Counted from the stretch's first letter, positions 8,077 to 16,376 are shown. The stretch is 64,000 bases of DNA from Paenibacillus radicis (ex Gao et al. 2016) (GCF_014641555.1 NZ_BMHY01000003.1:99061-163060); one strand, 5' to 3'. The notes: generated by a model from the letters alone, not told the origin. Made by a program: numbers and translations.

Positions 8077-9711
8077 TTATACGGAATCTCGTCGCTCCAG
8101 CAGCAGATTCGTAATCAGCTCAAGCTGAGCTTCAAGCGATACCGGGTCAAAATAAGAGAAACGTTCCTTATTCAGCTCAAAGACGCTATTGTTATTCACT
8201 GCCCTGAGCCGGTTCCAAATGTCTCTGTTCGTGATACATTCGATTCCTTCGCCTTCATTAATGACAAACAAATAATCGGTTGTTTCCGCATAGTCGGGCA
8301 GTATCGCAATCGGCATATTTTGCAAGATTTGCACCCCGCTATCGATTAACTGACGCACTTTAGCGGGCGCTTTAAGCCCTAGTCCCCGATATATCGCCCA
8401 ACCGCTGCGTCCATAATTGTCGCCGAACACGGAGAATCGGCTTCCGCCTCCTTCGACCCGAATAATCGTTGCAGTCTGATTGCCTTGAGCAATGCCTGCC
8501 GCTGCGATTTTAGCCCGTGAAGCCGCCGCACTCCGTTCATAGCGGGCAATAAATTGCTCCGCTGCCTGAGTATTGTCGATCAAGCTGCCTACCAGACGAA
8601 TATCCTCGTACACATTTCGTTTGCCGTCGTAGGGAATGACGACCGATGGCGCTATTTTCGAAAATTGATCATAATGCTGCAGATGTTGATCGTTCATCAG
8701 AATCAGATCGGGCTGGAGCTCCGCGATCATCTCCAAGGATGGCGGAGCTCCCACATCGACAACTTCCTTCTCCTGATCCTTTAGAAAGTCGCTGCCTCCC
8801 CACCAAGTCAAATTCGCCCCTACCGGCTTAACTCCCATCGACATCAGAATGCCGGCATAATACAGAGCAACAACCTTCAGCTCGCGCCGCCGCTTCGTTA
8901 CAAAATGCTTGGGTGACATTCCGACCACCTGTTTGAAGCGTTTGCTGAAATAATAAACATCCTGAAAACCGGCATTACGGGCAATGATGTTCAACTGATC
9001 GTTAGATACGAGCAGTTGCTTCTTCGCCTCGTTCATACGCAGCTCCGTTATATAATCCACCGGGCTCTGACCGGTCTGTTCTTTAAATAGATAGCTGTAT
9101 TGTCTAATGCCAATATTCGCTTTCTCCGCCAACTGCTTAACGGTTACGATCTTTGTGATATCGGCATGCAGCTCGTCAATGGTCCGGCTGACCGCACTTC
9201 GAGGGTCGTGTCTGGCATGCTGCATGTTCCGCTCGCACAAATAGTAGAGCAGCTCCTGCAGACGAATATGCTGCCGATAACCCTCTAATCCTGCTGTATG
9301 CTCCCGATGCAAATGCAGCTCGTCCAGCATGGCTGACCACTGACCGAACGGTTGAACACTCAGCTTGCCTCCCTGCAGAATCACTTCCTCGAATAACCCC
9401 TTAGCAGCAGGATGCCCCTCTGCGCTTGCTATCTGTTCTACAAGGAATGACAGCCGGTAAAACGCAAGCCCTTCCGCCTCAGCGCCATCCGTCTCTACTA
9501 AAACGCCGGGCGAAGCTATAAAGCAATTGCCTTTAACGAACCTGCAGCGCTTGCCGTCAATCCCCCCTGTTCCCTTTCCTTGCACGATAGCGATCAACGT
9601 ATAATGATGCATAAACATCTTCAACGGTATGCTTTCAGCTTGATACTGAATGTAGTCCATCTCCGCAAATGTGAACAAACAAGACTGAAAAGGCAATCCC
9701 ATGTCATTCAT
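8077..9711 (-). CDS. AraC-family regulator fused to a siderophore-binding domain (Btr-like, second copy)
   Basis: The 544-residue protein has the same architecture as the protein at 2128-3783. It has an N-terminal cupin-like region, an AraC DNA-binding domain at about residues 165-270 (KQLAEKANIGIRQYSYLFKE; AGFQDVYYFSKRFKQVVGMSP), then a leaderless FhuD-like domain from about 280. Within that domain PVGANLTWWGGS and the IPYDG region are nearly identical to the lipoprotein encoded upstream (9892-10848). The regulator and lipoprotein thus look like receptor and carrier for one siderophore. It starts with ATG after AAGGAG. A Fur-like dyad lies 29 bp upstream. It differs from the first copy in its ligand-binding motifs, which suggests a different siderophore. 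Confidence 0.86.
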   Translation of the reverse strand: MNDMGLPFQSCLFTFAEMDYIQYQAESIPLKMFMHHYTLIAIVQGKGTGGIDGKRCRFVKGNCFIASPGVLVETDGAEAEGLAFYRLSFLVEQIASAEGHPAAKGLFEEVILQGGKLSVQPFGQWSAMLDELHLHREHTAGLEGYRQHIRLQELLYYLCERNMQHARHDPRSAVSRTIDELHADITKIVTVKQLAEKANIGIRQYSYLFKEQTGQSPVDYITELRMNEAKKQLLVSNDQLNIIARNAGFQDVYYFSKRFKQVVGMSPKHFVTKRRRELKVVALYYAGILMSMGVKPVGANLTWWGGSDFLKDQEKEVVDVGAPPSLEMIAELQPDLILMNDQHLQHYDQFSKIAPSVVIPYDGKRNVYEDIRLVGSLIDNTQAAEQFIARYERSAAASRAKIAAAGIAQGNQTATIIRVEGGGSRFSVFGDNYGRSGWAIYRGLGLKAPAKVRQLIDSGVQILQNMPIAILPDYAETTDYLFVINEGEGIECITNRDIWNRLRAVNNNSVFELNKERFSYFDPVSLEAQLELITNLLLERRDSV

Positions 9712-9739
9712 GAAGAATCAGCTCCTTGATGCAAGTAAT

Positions 9740-9754
9740 TGAGAACAGTTATCA
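9740..9754. promoter_or_regulatory. Fur-like dyad upstream of the second AraC-binding-protein fusion gene
   Basis: TGAGAACAGTTATCA has the 7-1-7 layout of a Fur box with three departures from TGATAATnATTATCA. It is AT-poor in the middle, so it is weaker than the boxes at 2064 and 10868. Iron repression of the regulator gene is the inferred role. Confidence 0.4.
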
Positions 9755-9822
9755 TAGTTATGATAGGTTTTATTTTAACTAGAAGGGCATGTTCTAGCAA
9801 CTACGAATCCGGGGGAAAATGC

Positions 9823-9868
9823 AAAAGACACCCCAGTCCGCTTGACATGCGGAGCTACGGTGCCTTTT
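9823..9868 (-). terminator. Terminator of the second siderophore-binding lipoprotein gene
   Basis: On the minus strand GGCACC...CTCCGC pairs with GCGGAC...GGTGTC and TTTTGCATTTT follows. It separates the lipoprotein gene (stop at 9892) from the regulator gene downstream. Confidence 0.7.
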
Positions 9869-9891
9869 CTGACTGGCTAGGAAGAAAGCTG

Positions 9892-10848
9892 TTACGAATG
9901 TTTAAGCAACAATTCGGTAATCAAATCGAGCTGAGCTTCAATCGATATCGGGTCGAAATAAAAGTATTGTTTGCCGTCAAGCTCGATTGCTTTATTGTTT
10001 TTGACAGCGGGAATCGTCTTCCAAATGTCGCGGTTTGCAAGGCTGTCTATGCCTTCACCCTCGTTGGATACCAGAACATAGTCGGCATCAGCCAAATATT
10101 CTGGAAGCAGCTCAATCGACAGCTTCTGAACGATTTGCGCGTTCTGATCGTTAAGCTCCTTCTCAATTTTAGCCGGCATCTTCAGATTGAGGCCTTTATA
10201 AACCGACCAGCCGCCTCGACCGTAGTTATAGCCGAAGATAGAGAATTGGCCGCCTTTTGCATCGATCCGGATAATGGCCACCTTCGCGTTCTCATCTATT
10301 TTTCCGGTGAGCTTCTCTCTTGCCGCTTTAGCCTTTTCCTCAAATTGCTTGAGCAGTTTCTCTCCTGCCTCCGGCTTGCCTAGCACCTCGCCAAGCAGCT
10401 TCGAATCGTCATAGACGCTGTTCGCTGGATCGTAAGGAATTAGTACAGATGGCGCGATTTTGGCATATTGCTCATAATCGTCCGCGTTGTTGCTATTCAT
10501 AATGATTAGATCCGGGTCCAGTGCGGCTACCGCTTCCGGAGACGGCGGGCCGCCTACGTCTACGATTCCTTCCGATTCAAAGTCCTTCAGAAACGGGCTG
10601 CCTCCCCACCAGGTCAAATTTGCTCCAACCGGCTTCATATCGAAAGCGAGCAAAATATTATGATAATACAAAGCGACGATCCGCTTAGGTTCTGACGGAA
10701 TTTCCACATCACCGTTCACCGTGCTGACAACATGGGTTTTCTCTTTCTTCTCGCTATTAGTTGCTCCACCACAGGCGCTGATCACAGCCGCCATAAGCAC
10801 AAGAGCAACTCCCATCCAAACATATTTCATTCTGTGTGCTTGCATCAT
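9892..10848 (-). CDS. Iron(III)-siderophore ABC transporter substrate-binding lipoprotein (second copy)
   Basis: A 318-residue class III binding protein. Translation is placed at the ATG at 10848, with GGAGGG 7 bases before it. Longer readings from 11001 would cross the Fur box. The signal is MMQAHRMKYVWMGVALVL followed by the lipobox ISACGG. The mature part contains PVGANLTWWGGS, PDLIIMNSNN and SVLIPYDP, shared almost word for word with the sensor domain of the neighbouring AraC fusion. No permease or ATPase gene is nearby, so it must use transporter subunits encoded elsewhere. Iron control is indicated by the Fur box just upstream. Confidence 0.88.
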   Translation of the reverse strand: MMQAHRMKYVWMGVALVLMAAVISACGGATNSEKKEKTHVVSTVNGDVEIPSEPKRIVALYYHNILLAFDMKPVGANLTWWGGSPFLKDFESEGIVDVGGPPSPEAVAALDPDLIIMNSNNADDYEQYAKIAPSVLIPYDPANSVYDDSKLLGEVLGKPEAGEKLLKQFEEKAKAAREKLTGKIDENAKVAIIRIDAKGGQFSIFGYNYGRGGWSVYKGLNLKMPAKIEKELNDQNAQIVQKLSIELLPEYLADADYVLVSNEGEGIDSLANRDIWKTIPAVKNNKAIELDGKQYFYFDPISIEAQLDLITELLLKHS

Positions 10849-10867
10849 TGTTGACCCTCCATCTGTA

Positions 10868-10882
10868 TGATAATAATTCTCA
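10868..10882. promoter_or_regulatory. Fur-like box upstream of the second lipoprotein gene
   Basis: TGATAATAATTCTCA matches the Fur 7-1-7 consensus at 14 of 15 positions and lies 19 bp before the start codon. The remaining 10883-11162 interval holds the divergent upstream region of the transglutaminase-like gene. It has no other clear signal apart from the GGAGG before 11163. Confidence 0.75.
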
Positions 10883-11162
10883 ATTACATTCATTATAGGA
10901 GGAGGGAATGGCTCAAACAATAGATTTTTCGGATAAAAATAGTCCGATTTCGCCAAAACCTTGTTACTTTGTACGAATTTAAGAGGGGCTTTATCGTGCA
11001 AGCAGCCACTATCCTAGAATAAACGACATGTAAATTGCAGTTTGATATAATAGTCGTAACACGGCTAATCGGTGTAACCGGGAAGGAACTGCCAAGTTGC
11101 TTTCTGAGTTAGAAATTACAACGAGATGGAGTATTACGAATTTAAACGGAGGAAATACAGCT

Positions 11163-11765
11163 ATGCAATTAATCGTTGAATCGAGCAATATGAATGACTA
11201 TTTAATAGAGACGGAAGAAGTCGATCACTCTCATCATTCAATTGTAGAAAAGGCAGCTGAACTGAGTAACAACGCCCGGAGTGAAATTGAATTTGTACAG
11301 GCCGCTTTCGAATTTGTCCGCGATCAAGTCTTCCACTCTGCCGATATTGGAAGCTCTCGAGTCACTTACAAGGCATCTGATATCCTCCAGCACAATGAAG
11401 GATTATGTTATGCAAAATCGATACTGTTAGGGGCTCTATTAAGAAATAAAGGCATACCTGCGGGATTTTGCTACCAAAAGCTTGCCTACGGAGATACACC
11501 AGAGGCAGGCCATGCTCTCCATGGGCTAAATGCCATCTATTTGAACACATTAAACAAATGGATACGCTTAGATGCCCGAGGCAATAAAGCAGGGATAAAC
11601 GCCCAGTTCTCTATCGATAAAGAGCAGTTGGCCTTTCCCATTAGAAGTCACTGCGGAGATATCGACTACCCGACTATATACATCCGTCCGAATCAAAACT
11701 TAATAACGATACTCAAGCAAGCCGCTAACGGTTCTGAGCTTCACTTGCCATCTGAATTAGTATAA
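11163..11765 (+). CDS. Transglutaminase-like (cysteine peptidase-fold) protein
   Basis: The protein has 200 residues with the papain-like triad in order: Cys in NEGLCYAKSILL, His in GHALHGLNAIYL and Asp in WIRLDARGNK. This is the transglutaminase-core domain, found in bacterial proteins that act as peptidases or amidases more often than as cross-linkers. There is no signal peptide, so it should be cytosolic. The ATG at 11163 follows GGAGG; an earlier start at 11097 would add 22 residues before the domain and lacks a ribosome site. The substrate is unknown and neighbours give no hint. Confidence 0.82.
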   Translation: MQLIVESSNMNDYLIETEEVDHSHHSIVEKAAELSNNARSEIEFVQAAFEFVRDQVFHSADIGSSRVTYKASDILQHNEGLCYAKSILLGALLRNKGIPAGFCYQKLAYGDTPEAGHALHGLNAIYLNTLNKWIRLDARGNKAGINAQFSIDKEQLAFPIRSHCGDIDYPTIYIRPNQNLITILKQAANGSELHLPSELV

Positions 11766-11778
11766 TATCCCTCATTGT

Positions 11779-11827
11779 AAAAAAGACTGTGGCAGGCTGA
11801 GATGATGCAACCTCAACCTGCTACAGT
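11779..11827 (-). terminator. Hairpin with a T-tract only on the minus strand
   Basis: ACTGTGGCAGG pairs with CCTGCTACAGT, and TGAG pairs with CTCA inside. The run of A on the left makes a CTTTTTTAC tail on the minus strand. It lies just past the stop of a plus-strand gene, where it lacks a U-tract. No minus-strand gene ends here, so it may guard against antisense reading or be left from a lost gene. Confidence 0.5.
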
Positions 11828-11885
11828 GAGAAGCAGCAGATTTCTATTGCCCGCGCGCTGCTTATAGCTAACCTCAAAAGCATGA

Positions 11886-11921
11886 TTGACAACCAAGGGC
11901 TTCCACACTACAATACGTAGT
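11886..11921 (+). promoter_or_regulatory. Promoter and BlaI-type operator of the blaI-like gene
   Basis: TTGACA at 11886-11891 and TACAAT at 11909-11914 are separated by 17 bp, giving a strong sigma-A promoter. The dyad ACTAC-N5-GTAGT (11907-11921) overlaps the -10 box and is typical of BlaI/MecI operators. An equivalent dyad recurs at 13187-13201. Autorepression is the inferred role. Confidence 0.75.
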
Positions 11922-11939
11922 ATGATGGGATGTGATCAT

Positions 11940-12383
11940 ATGAGAATAAAAAAGCTGAATGTAAGCGGAGAAGGATTAAACCGTTTTTTCGGCCCGCTCG
12001 AAGCTAAAATTATGGACATTCTCTGGTCTTCCGACGGCATGAAGATTAAGGAGGTTCAATCGATTCTTAATCAGGAAAGTCCGATTTCTATCAACACGGT
12101 CATGACAGTGATGAACCGTTTAGAAAGCAAAGGTCATCTTACAAAAGTAATGACGGGAACAGGCAGAACCCAGGCTGCACAATTCAGCACTCTGCAATCA
12201 AGGGAACAGTTTCTTTCGGAGCAGACGAAAGCCGTATCGCAAGGACTTATCCAAGAGTTTGGCAGTTTGGTCGTAAGCCACATGATTGATGCGCTTGATG
12301 ATGTCGATCAGGAGACGATTACGAAGCTGGAACAGAAACTAAATGAAATCAAACGGGGAAAAAAGAATGAGTCCTCCCGTTAA
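11940..12383 (+). CDS. BlaI/MecI/CopY-family transcriptional repressor
   Basis: The 147-residue protein has the family winged helix at residues about 10-75 (LEAKIMDILWSSDGMKIKEV; ISINTVMTVMNRLESKGHL), then a helical dimerisation tail. In BlaI, cleavage within the last part of the winged domain by a BlaR-activated protease lifts repression. The start is the ATG at 11940; an upstream reading from 11886 would begin inside the promoter. The gene overlaps the M56 protease gene by 17 bases, so the two are made together. The matching operator before the lgt-like gene suggests a three-gene regulon. Confidence 0.9.
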   Translation: MRIKKLNVSGEGLNRFFGPLEAKIMDILWSSDGMKIKEVQSILNQESPISINTVMTVMNRLESKGHLTKVMTGTGRTQAAQFSTLQSREQFLSEQTKAVSQGLIQEFGSLVVSHMIDALDDVDQETITKLEQKLNEIKRGKKNESSR

Positions 12384-13164
12384 GCTGAGATGGATTCGTG
12401 TATTATTGGCTGTCTTCCTTGGTTTATTCAGTGCGCAAATGGTTTTTTTCGCCACCCGTCAAATAGATGGCTCGCAACTAGGAGCTAATCTGTTGATTTA
12501 TATCGTATTCGATCTCGTAATCGGCTACACGCTCATCCGAGCAATCTGGCGAATCACTGCGCAGCTCTATTTATCTAGAAAATGGTACAAACGATTCACC
12601 TCTAATCAGCACCATAAACTAACAAAACAACTCAACTATAAATACCAGAGCTTCGGGACGAAGATCATTGTTGTGCAAGATGATACGTTCCTTGCACTGG
12701 CAATCGGACTGTTTAAACCGAGAATCGTGATCTCTACTCAGGTTCTCCACTTGTTTAGCGACAATGAAGTGAAAGCAATTCTTCTTCATGAACAGTTCCA
12801 TTGCCGCAATCGCGATACACTAAAAACGTTCATGATGACCTTGCTGACGGACGCTTTCGGCTATTGGCCGATTATGATGCCGATATTCCGTTACTACGAG
12901 ACTTGGACAGAACTGCTCGCCGACCGCTTTGCAATTCGTCAAATGGGGACAGAGCTGCCCTTAGCCAGCGTTCTTCTGAAGCTTGCAAAGTTAGGAAAGA
13001 CGCAGCCTGCCGCAGCCGTTCATTTTGCCGCATCGGCGCTGCATTATCGGATGATTCAAGTACTAGAGCCGCATCAGACTGTTAAGGTAAAGATAGCATT
13101 GCTTCGGCCGCTGCTGGCATCTCTTTCGTTGCTGCTGTTGTTTATGTTAGGCGGGGATACATAA
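12367..13164 (+). CDS. M56-family membrane metallopeptidase (BlaR1-like protease without sensor domain)
   Basis: The 265-residue protein has membrane segments near residues 8-30, 38-60 and at the C-terminus (about 240-262). The zinc motif HEQFH (in ILLHEQFHCRN) and the downstream ligand region ELLADRFA are those of BlaR1/MecR1 proteases. The extracellular penicillin-binding domain of BlaR1 is absent. Its inducing signal is therefore unlikely to be a beta-lactam bound in the classical way. A short GGGG...CCCC hairpin with T7 (13153-13175) overlaps the stop and may partly end transcription. Its likely job is to cleave or inactivate the co-encoded BlaI-like repressor. Confidence 0.85.
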   Translation: MSPPVKLRWIRVLLAVFLGLFSAQMVFFATRQIDGSQLGANLLIYIVFDLVIGYTLIRAIWRITAQLYLSRKWYKRFTSNQHHKLTKQLNYKYQSFGTKIIVVQDDTFLALAIGLFKPRIVISTQVLHLFSDNEVKAILLHEQFHCRNRDTLKTFMMTLLTDAFGYWPIMMPIFRYYETWTELLADRFAIRQMGTELPLASVLLKLAKLGKTQPAAAVHFAASALHYRMIQVLEPHQTVKVKIALLRPLLASLSLLLLFMLGGDT

Positions 13165-13186
13165 CCCCCTTTTTTTACACGATTAT

Positions 13187-13201
13187 ACTACACATTGTAG
13201 T
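13187..13201 (+). promoter_or_regulatory. Second BlaI-type operator, before the lgt-like gene
   Basis: ACTACACATTGTAGT is a perfect dyad (ACTACA-N3-TGTAGT). It shares the outer ACTAC...GTAGT halves and the 15-bp length of the operator at 11907-11921. It overlaps a -10-like TATACT (13184-13189). This places the diacylglyceryl transferase gene under the same repressor. Confidence 0.7.
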
Positions 13202-13228
13202 TCATTAGTTAATCTGGAGGTTGTTCGA

Positions 13229-14020
13229 ATGAGAGTTGTTTTATTTACGATTGGGAATTATGAAGTCCATTCCTATGGAGTTGTTGTGGCTTTGGCTGTA
13301 TTGCTGGCGTTAGGGGTTGCCCGTTATTTGGCAGAAGGAACACTCTATAAGGAGCATATAGGGAATATGTTGCCCTATGTTATTGCAGGCGCGATTTTAT
13401 GTGCGCGTATCTGGCATGTTTTCTTTTTTCAATGGGGATATTATTCGGAGCATCCGATAGAAATTCTGTATATTGGGCAAGGCGGCATTGCGATTCAAGG
13501 TGCATTGATCGGGGGCTTCGCAGCCGCACTCTTTTACACAAGGAAGCATCGTTTGTCATTCTGGAAGCTGGCGGATCTTCTCGCACCGGCAATTGTTCTA
13601 GGCCAGTCGATTGGCAGAATTGCTTGCTTCCTTAACGGGGATGCGTATGGCTCGCCTACTGGATTAGGCTTCGGCTTAGTCTATCCTGAGGGCTCCATGG
13701 CTCATGACGTTTATGGCTCACAGCCATTGTGGCCCGCCGAAGTATGGGAAGGACAGTGGGATTTGATCGTATTCGTCATCCTCATTCTGTTGAGAAACAA
13801 GAAATGGCCAAGTGGCGTCTTATTCCTGATCTACAACATCATGTATTCCTTCGGCCGGTTCAACCTGGAATGGCTGCGGGGAGATTCGCCGCGCTATGCC
13901 TTCCATTGGACAGCCGGACAGTGGACCAGCTTCAGCGTTATCGCGGCCAGCTTGTGCCTGATTGTCTTCCTCGTTCAACGAGACCATAAGAAGCTGAATG
14001 AGGTTCCCGTCAGCCCATAG
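13229..14020 (+). CDS. lgt: Prolipoprotein diacylglyceryl transferase
   Basis: A 263-residue integral membrane protein with about seven membrane segments. It carries the Lgt landmarks HSYGVVVALA, GRIACFLNGDAYG (the signature region with the essential Arg and Asn) and SFGRFNLEWLRGD near the end. Lgt transfers diacylglycerol from phosphatidylglycerol to the lipobox Cys of prolipoproteins. The signature departs from the usual GRxGNFxNxE at several places (Ala-Cys for Gly-Asn, Asp for Glu). This, with its inducible setting behind a BlaI operator, suggests an accessory enzyme rather than the housekeeping copy. GGAGG precedes the ATG. Confidence 0.88.
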   Translation: MRVVLFTIGNYEVHSYGVVVALAVLLALGVARYLAEGTLYKEHIGNMLPYVIAGAILCARIWHVFFFQWGYYSEHPIEILYIGQGGIAIQGALIGGFAAALFYTRKHRLSFWKLADLLAPAIVLGQSIGRIACFLNGDAYGSPTGLGFGLVYPEGSMAHDVYGSQPLWPAEVWEGQWDLIVFVILILLRNKKWPSGVLFLIYNIMYSFGRFNLEWLRGDSPRYAFHWTAGQWTSFSVIAASLCLIVFLVQRDHKKLNEVPVSP

Positions 14021-14190
14021 CTTTTTTTAAAAGGTGATATCGTCTTTCTTTATATAGTTGGAACGCTTATATGTCTTATGTGCCTGCTCCATTGAATTCC
14101 GTATTGAGGGCAACAAGATCATGTACATCATCTATAGTTGCCCCTCTTACATATATGCCCGGCTCTATCATATGTACCTCCTGATCGGCG

Positions 14191-14610
14191 TTATTCGAAT
14201 ACGACTACCCAATACTTCTCTCCGGGATTGCCTTCTTCCACGACTTTTTTACCGCCGTTATTATCGTAGAATTTCAAGGCTCTATCGTTTTCTGATATAC
14301 ATTTGAGCCTTATAGGCTTGTTCATGGTTTCGAGTGCATGATGGAGTAGCTTGCCCCCCACTCCCTTGCTGGTATAGCTAGGGTGTACGAATAAATTATG
14401 AATGAAGTTTTCCGGCAAGTAGAGAGAGGAGAAACCAACAATACGGGAATTGTCCTCTGCTACAATAATTTGTTCCTCAACTGTATCGCGATCAAAATCC
14501 TCCGACGCCATCTCACTTCTATTTACCCAGTGAAAGTTCTGCTGACGTGATTCAAGGTATATCTTTCTTAGCTCCGGGTAGTCTTGTTTACGTGCTTCTC
14601 TAATAATCAT
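14191..14610 (-). CDS. GNAT-family N-acetyltransferase
   Basis: The 139-residue protein spans one GNAT domain. Acetyl-CoA-binding motif A is LFVHPSYTSKGVGGKLLHHAL, with the pyrophosphate loop KGVGG. Motif B covers KCISENDRALKFYDNNGGKKV. The closing residues GEKYWVVVFE match small-molecule or peptide-alpha-amine acetyltransferases. The acceptor is unknown. It lies 27 bp downstream of the SDR gene on the same strand and probably shares its transcript. Confidence 0.85.
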   Translation of the reverse strand: MIIREARKQDYPELRKIYLESRQQNFHWVNRSEMASEDFDRDTVEEQIIVAEDNSRIVGFSSLYLPENFIHNLFVHPSYTSKGVGGKLLHHALETMNKPIRLKCISENDRALKFYDNNGGKKVVEEGNPGEKYWVVVFE

Positions 14611-14637
14611 TGTGTTTCTCCTAACTTGTTAGTTCGT

Positions 14638-15357
14638 CTAAGTGTTCCTATCCGTTAGTGCCGGGATATTAATCTCTTTTACGCAAGCCGCTTTGGATAA
14701 GCTGACGACACATTTTACCAGAGCAACAATGTCCTGAAGTGGAATGCGTGTCCCATTATAAGCAGAAAGTGCACGTTCACTTCCCTCCTCATAAGGAATT
14801 TCGGCTGCCAATTCACCAGGATTAATACAAGTAACGGCGATGCCGTCATCTCTCGTATGCTCCCTTAAAGCCTCAGTAATTCCCCGAATTGCAAATTTGG
14901 ATGCAACAAAAGCGACTTGCGTACTATTTGCATTATTCAAACCAGCAGTCGAGCCAATAAGAATGATTTTTCCGGCTGCCGATTTACGCAGAGAGGGTAA
15001 TAACGCCTGCACGCATAAAATGGTCGAAGTGACATTCACATGAATAAGATGGCTTATATCAGCGGGCTCGTCCTTATCAAACGTATAGTGATCCTCAAAG
15101 CCCTCTTTTTCCCAAATACCAACATTGTATATGAGAACGTCCAGTGTCTCGTCACGCAATTGATCTGCAACAATTTTAGCGGAATCAAGCTCAGACAAGT
15201 CTGCCTGTATCCATATTCGTTGTATACCATCACTTAAATCCAAGCTATCAGGCTTGCTGCGGGATACGACCCAGACCTTATCGCCCTGCTCGGGCACTCC
15301 TCTGACGAATGCATCTCCCAAGCCTTTACTTGCACCAAACACAAGATATTTTTTCAT
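14638..15357 (-). CDS. Short-chain dehydrogenase/reductase-like protein lacking the catalytic tyrosine
   Basis: A 239-residue Rossmann protein with the dinucleotide loop GASKGLG at residues 8-14. The active-site serine is present in LIGSTAG. The YxxxK motif reads FVASK (in VAFVASKFAIRG): the codon is TTT, so the catalytic Tyr is Phe while the Lys remains. The NNAG motif is also altered (IYNVGIW). Loss of the Tyr hydroxyl normally ends hydride-transfer chemistry. It may be a non-catalytic SDR or one with altered chemistry. The ATG is at 15357, and the gene probably forms an operon with the GNAT gene. Confidence 0.8.
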   Translation of the reverse strand: MKKYLVFGASKGLGDAFVRGVPEQGDKVWVVSRSKPDSLDLSDGIQRIWIQADLSELDSAKIVADQLRDETLDVLIYNVGIWEKEGFEDHYTFDKDEPADISHLIHVNVTSTILCVQALLPSLRKSAAGKIILIGSTAGLNNANSTQVAFVASKFAIRGITEALREHTRDDGIAVTCINPGELAAEIPYEEGSERALSAYNGTRIPLQDIVALVKCVVSLSKAACVKEINIPALTDRNT

Positions 15358-15563
15358 ATGTTAAACCCTCCTATTTTGTCTATTAGAGCATCCCTTGATG
15401 TGAGGAAGGCCTTATACTTCTACGTTTTGAAGCCATGCTTCCACCTCAGAGATAGTACTAGCATACCAAACAGATGCCCCGTCCTGCCCGGAATGAGAGA
15501 GCAACATTTCAAATATCGGCTGATGATATAGTAGCAATGAAATCAAACCGAGGAGATGAAAAT

Positions 15564-16328
15564 ATGCAAAAATTGATAGGTAAAATCGCTCTAGTAACGG
15601 GTGCAAGCCGGGGAATCGGCCGCGGTATCGCATTGCGTCTAGCTCAAGAAGGTGCAGTTGTTGCCGTACACTATGGAAAAAGACAGGATGAGGCTGCTGA
15701 AGTTGTTCGTGAAATTGAGCAAAGCGGGGGTACTGCTTTCACGCTTGGCGCCAGCTTCAATACCCTCAACGGCATTCATGATTTATATGCAGCTTTCGAT
15801 GAAGCTCTACGGGAGCGTACGGGCGATAATCGTTTTGATATCCTTGTGAATAACGCTGGAATCGGCCAAATTCTAACCATGGAGGAAGCAACCGAGCGAA
15901 GTTTTGATGAAGTCATGAACTTGAATGTAAAAGCGCCGTTTTTTGTTACTCAACAAGCTTTATCGCGTCTCAAAGATGAGGGGCGTATTATTAATATTTC
16001 ATCGTTTGTTACACGCGCAGCTTCCCCTAGTGTTTTTACGTACAGCATGTCCAAAGGTGCTATCGATACGTTTACCCTGGCCTTAGCTCAACAACTAGGG
16101 AGCCGGAATATTACGGTCAATGCGATTCAGCCTGGCATTATTAACACAGAGATGAATGCCGGCACACTTCAAGACCCCAATGGACAAAAATATGCTGCCG
16201 CCCTCTCGACCTTCAACAGATGGGGAGAGCCCCAAGATATTGCCGACATTGCCGCTTTTCTTGCTTCATCAGACAGCCGCTGGATTACCGGCCAATTAAT
16301 TGATGCAAGCGGCGGATCTCATTTATAA
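15564..16328 (+). CDS. SDR-family oxidoreductase (FabG-like)
   Basis: The 254-residue protein has the classical SDR motifs: TGASRGIG near residue 13, NNAG in DILVNNAGIG, Ser in INISSF and the YSMSK pair. A PG motif (IQPGIINTEM) and the C-terminal DASGGSHL follow. It reduces or oxidises a hydroxyl or keto group with NAD(P)(H); the substrate cannot be told from sequence. The ATG at 15564 follows GAGGAG. A longer frame from 15474 adds 30 residues unlike the family. It runs opposite to the Tyr-less SDR gene at 14638, with their starts facing away from each other. Confidence 0.88.
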   Translation: MQKLIGKIALVTGASRGIGRGIALRLAQEGAVVAVHYGKRQDEAAEVVREIEQSGGTAFTLGASFNTLNGIHDLYAAFDEALRERTGDNRFDILVNNAGIGQILTMEEATERSFDEVMNLNVKAPFFVTQQALSRLKDEGRIINISSFVTRAASPSVFTYSMSKGAIDTFTLALAQQLGSRNITVNAIQPGIINTEMNAGTLQDPNGQKYAAALSTFNRWGEPQDIADIAAFLASSDSRWITGQLIDASGGSHL

Positions 16329-16341
16329 GTTAAGTTTTGAA

Positions 16342-16376
16342 CCTTCACACTGCTTCAAGTAGTGTGAAGGTCCGTT
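16342..16376 (+). terminator. Terminator of the FabG-like gene
   Basis: Perfect 10-bp stem CCTTCACACT/AGTGTGAAGG with a 9-base loop and then TCCGTTTTAG. It overlaps the last codons of the convergent gene ending at 16355. Confidence 0.75.

Noticed and set aside
15412-15633. A 73-codon minus-strand frame whose last 30 residues look protein-like
   Set aside because: It has no ribosome site, overlaps the start of the FabG-like gene and has no family match that I can see. It could be a gene remnant, but this cannot be supported.
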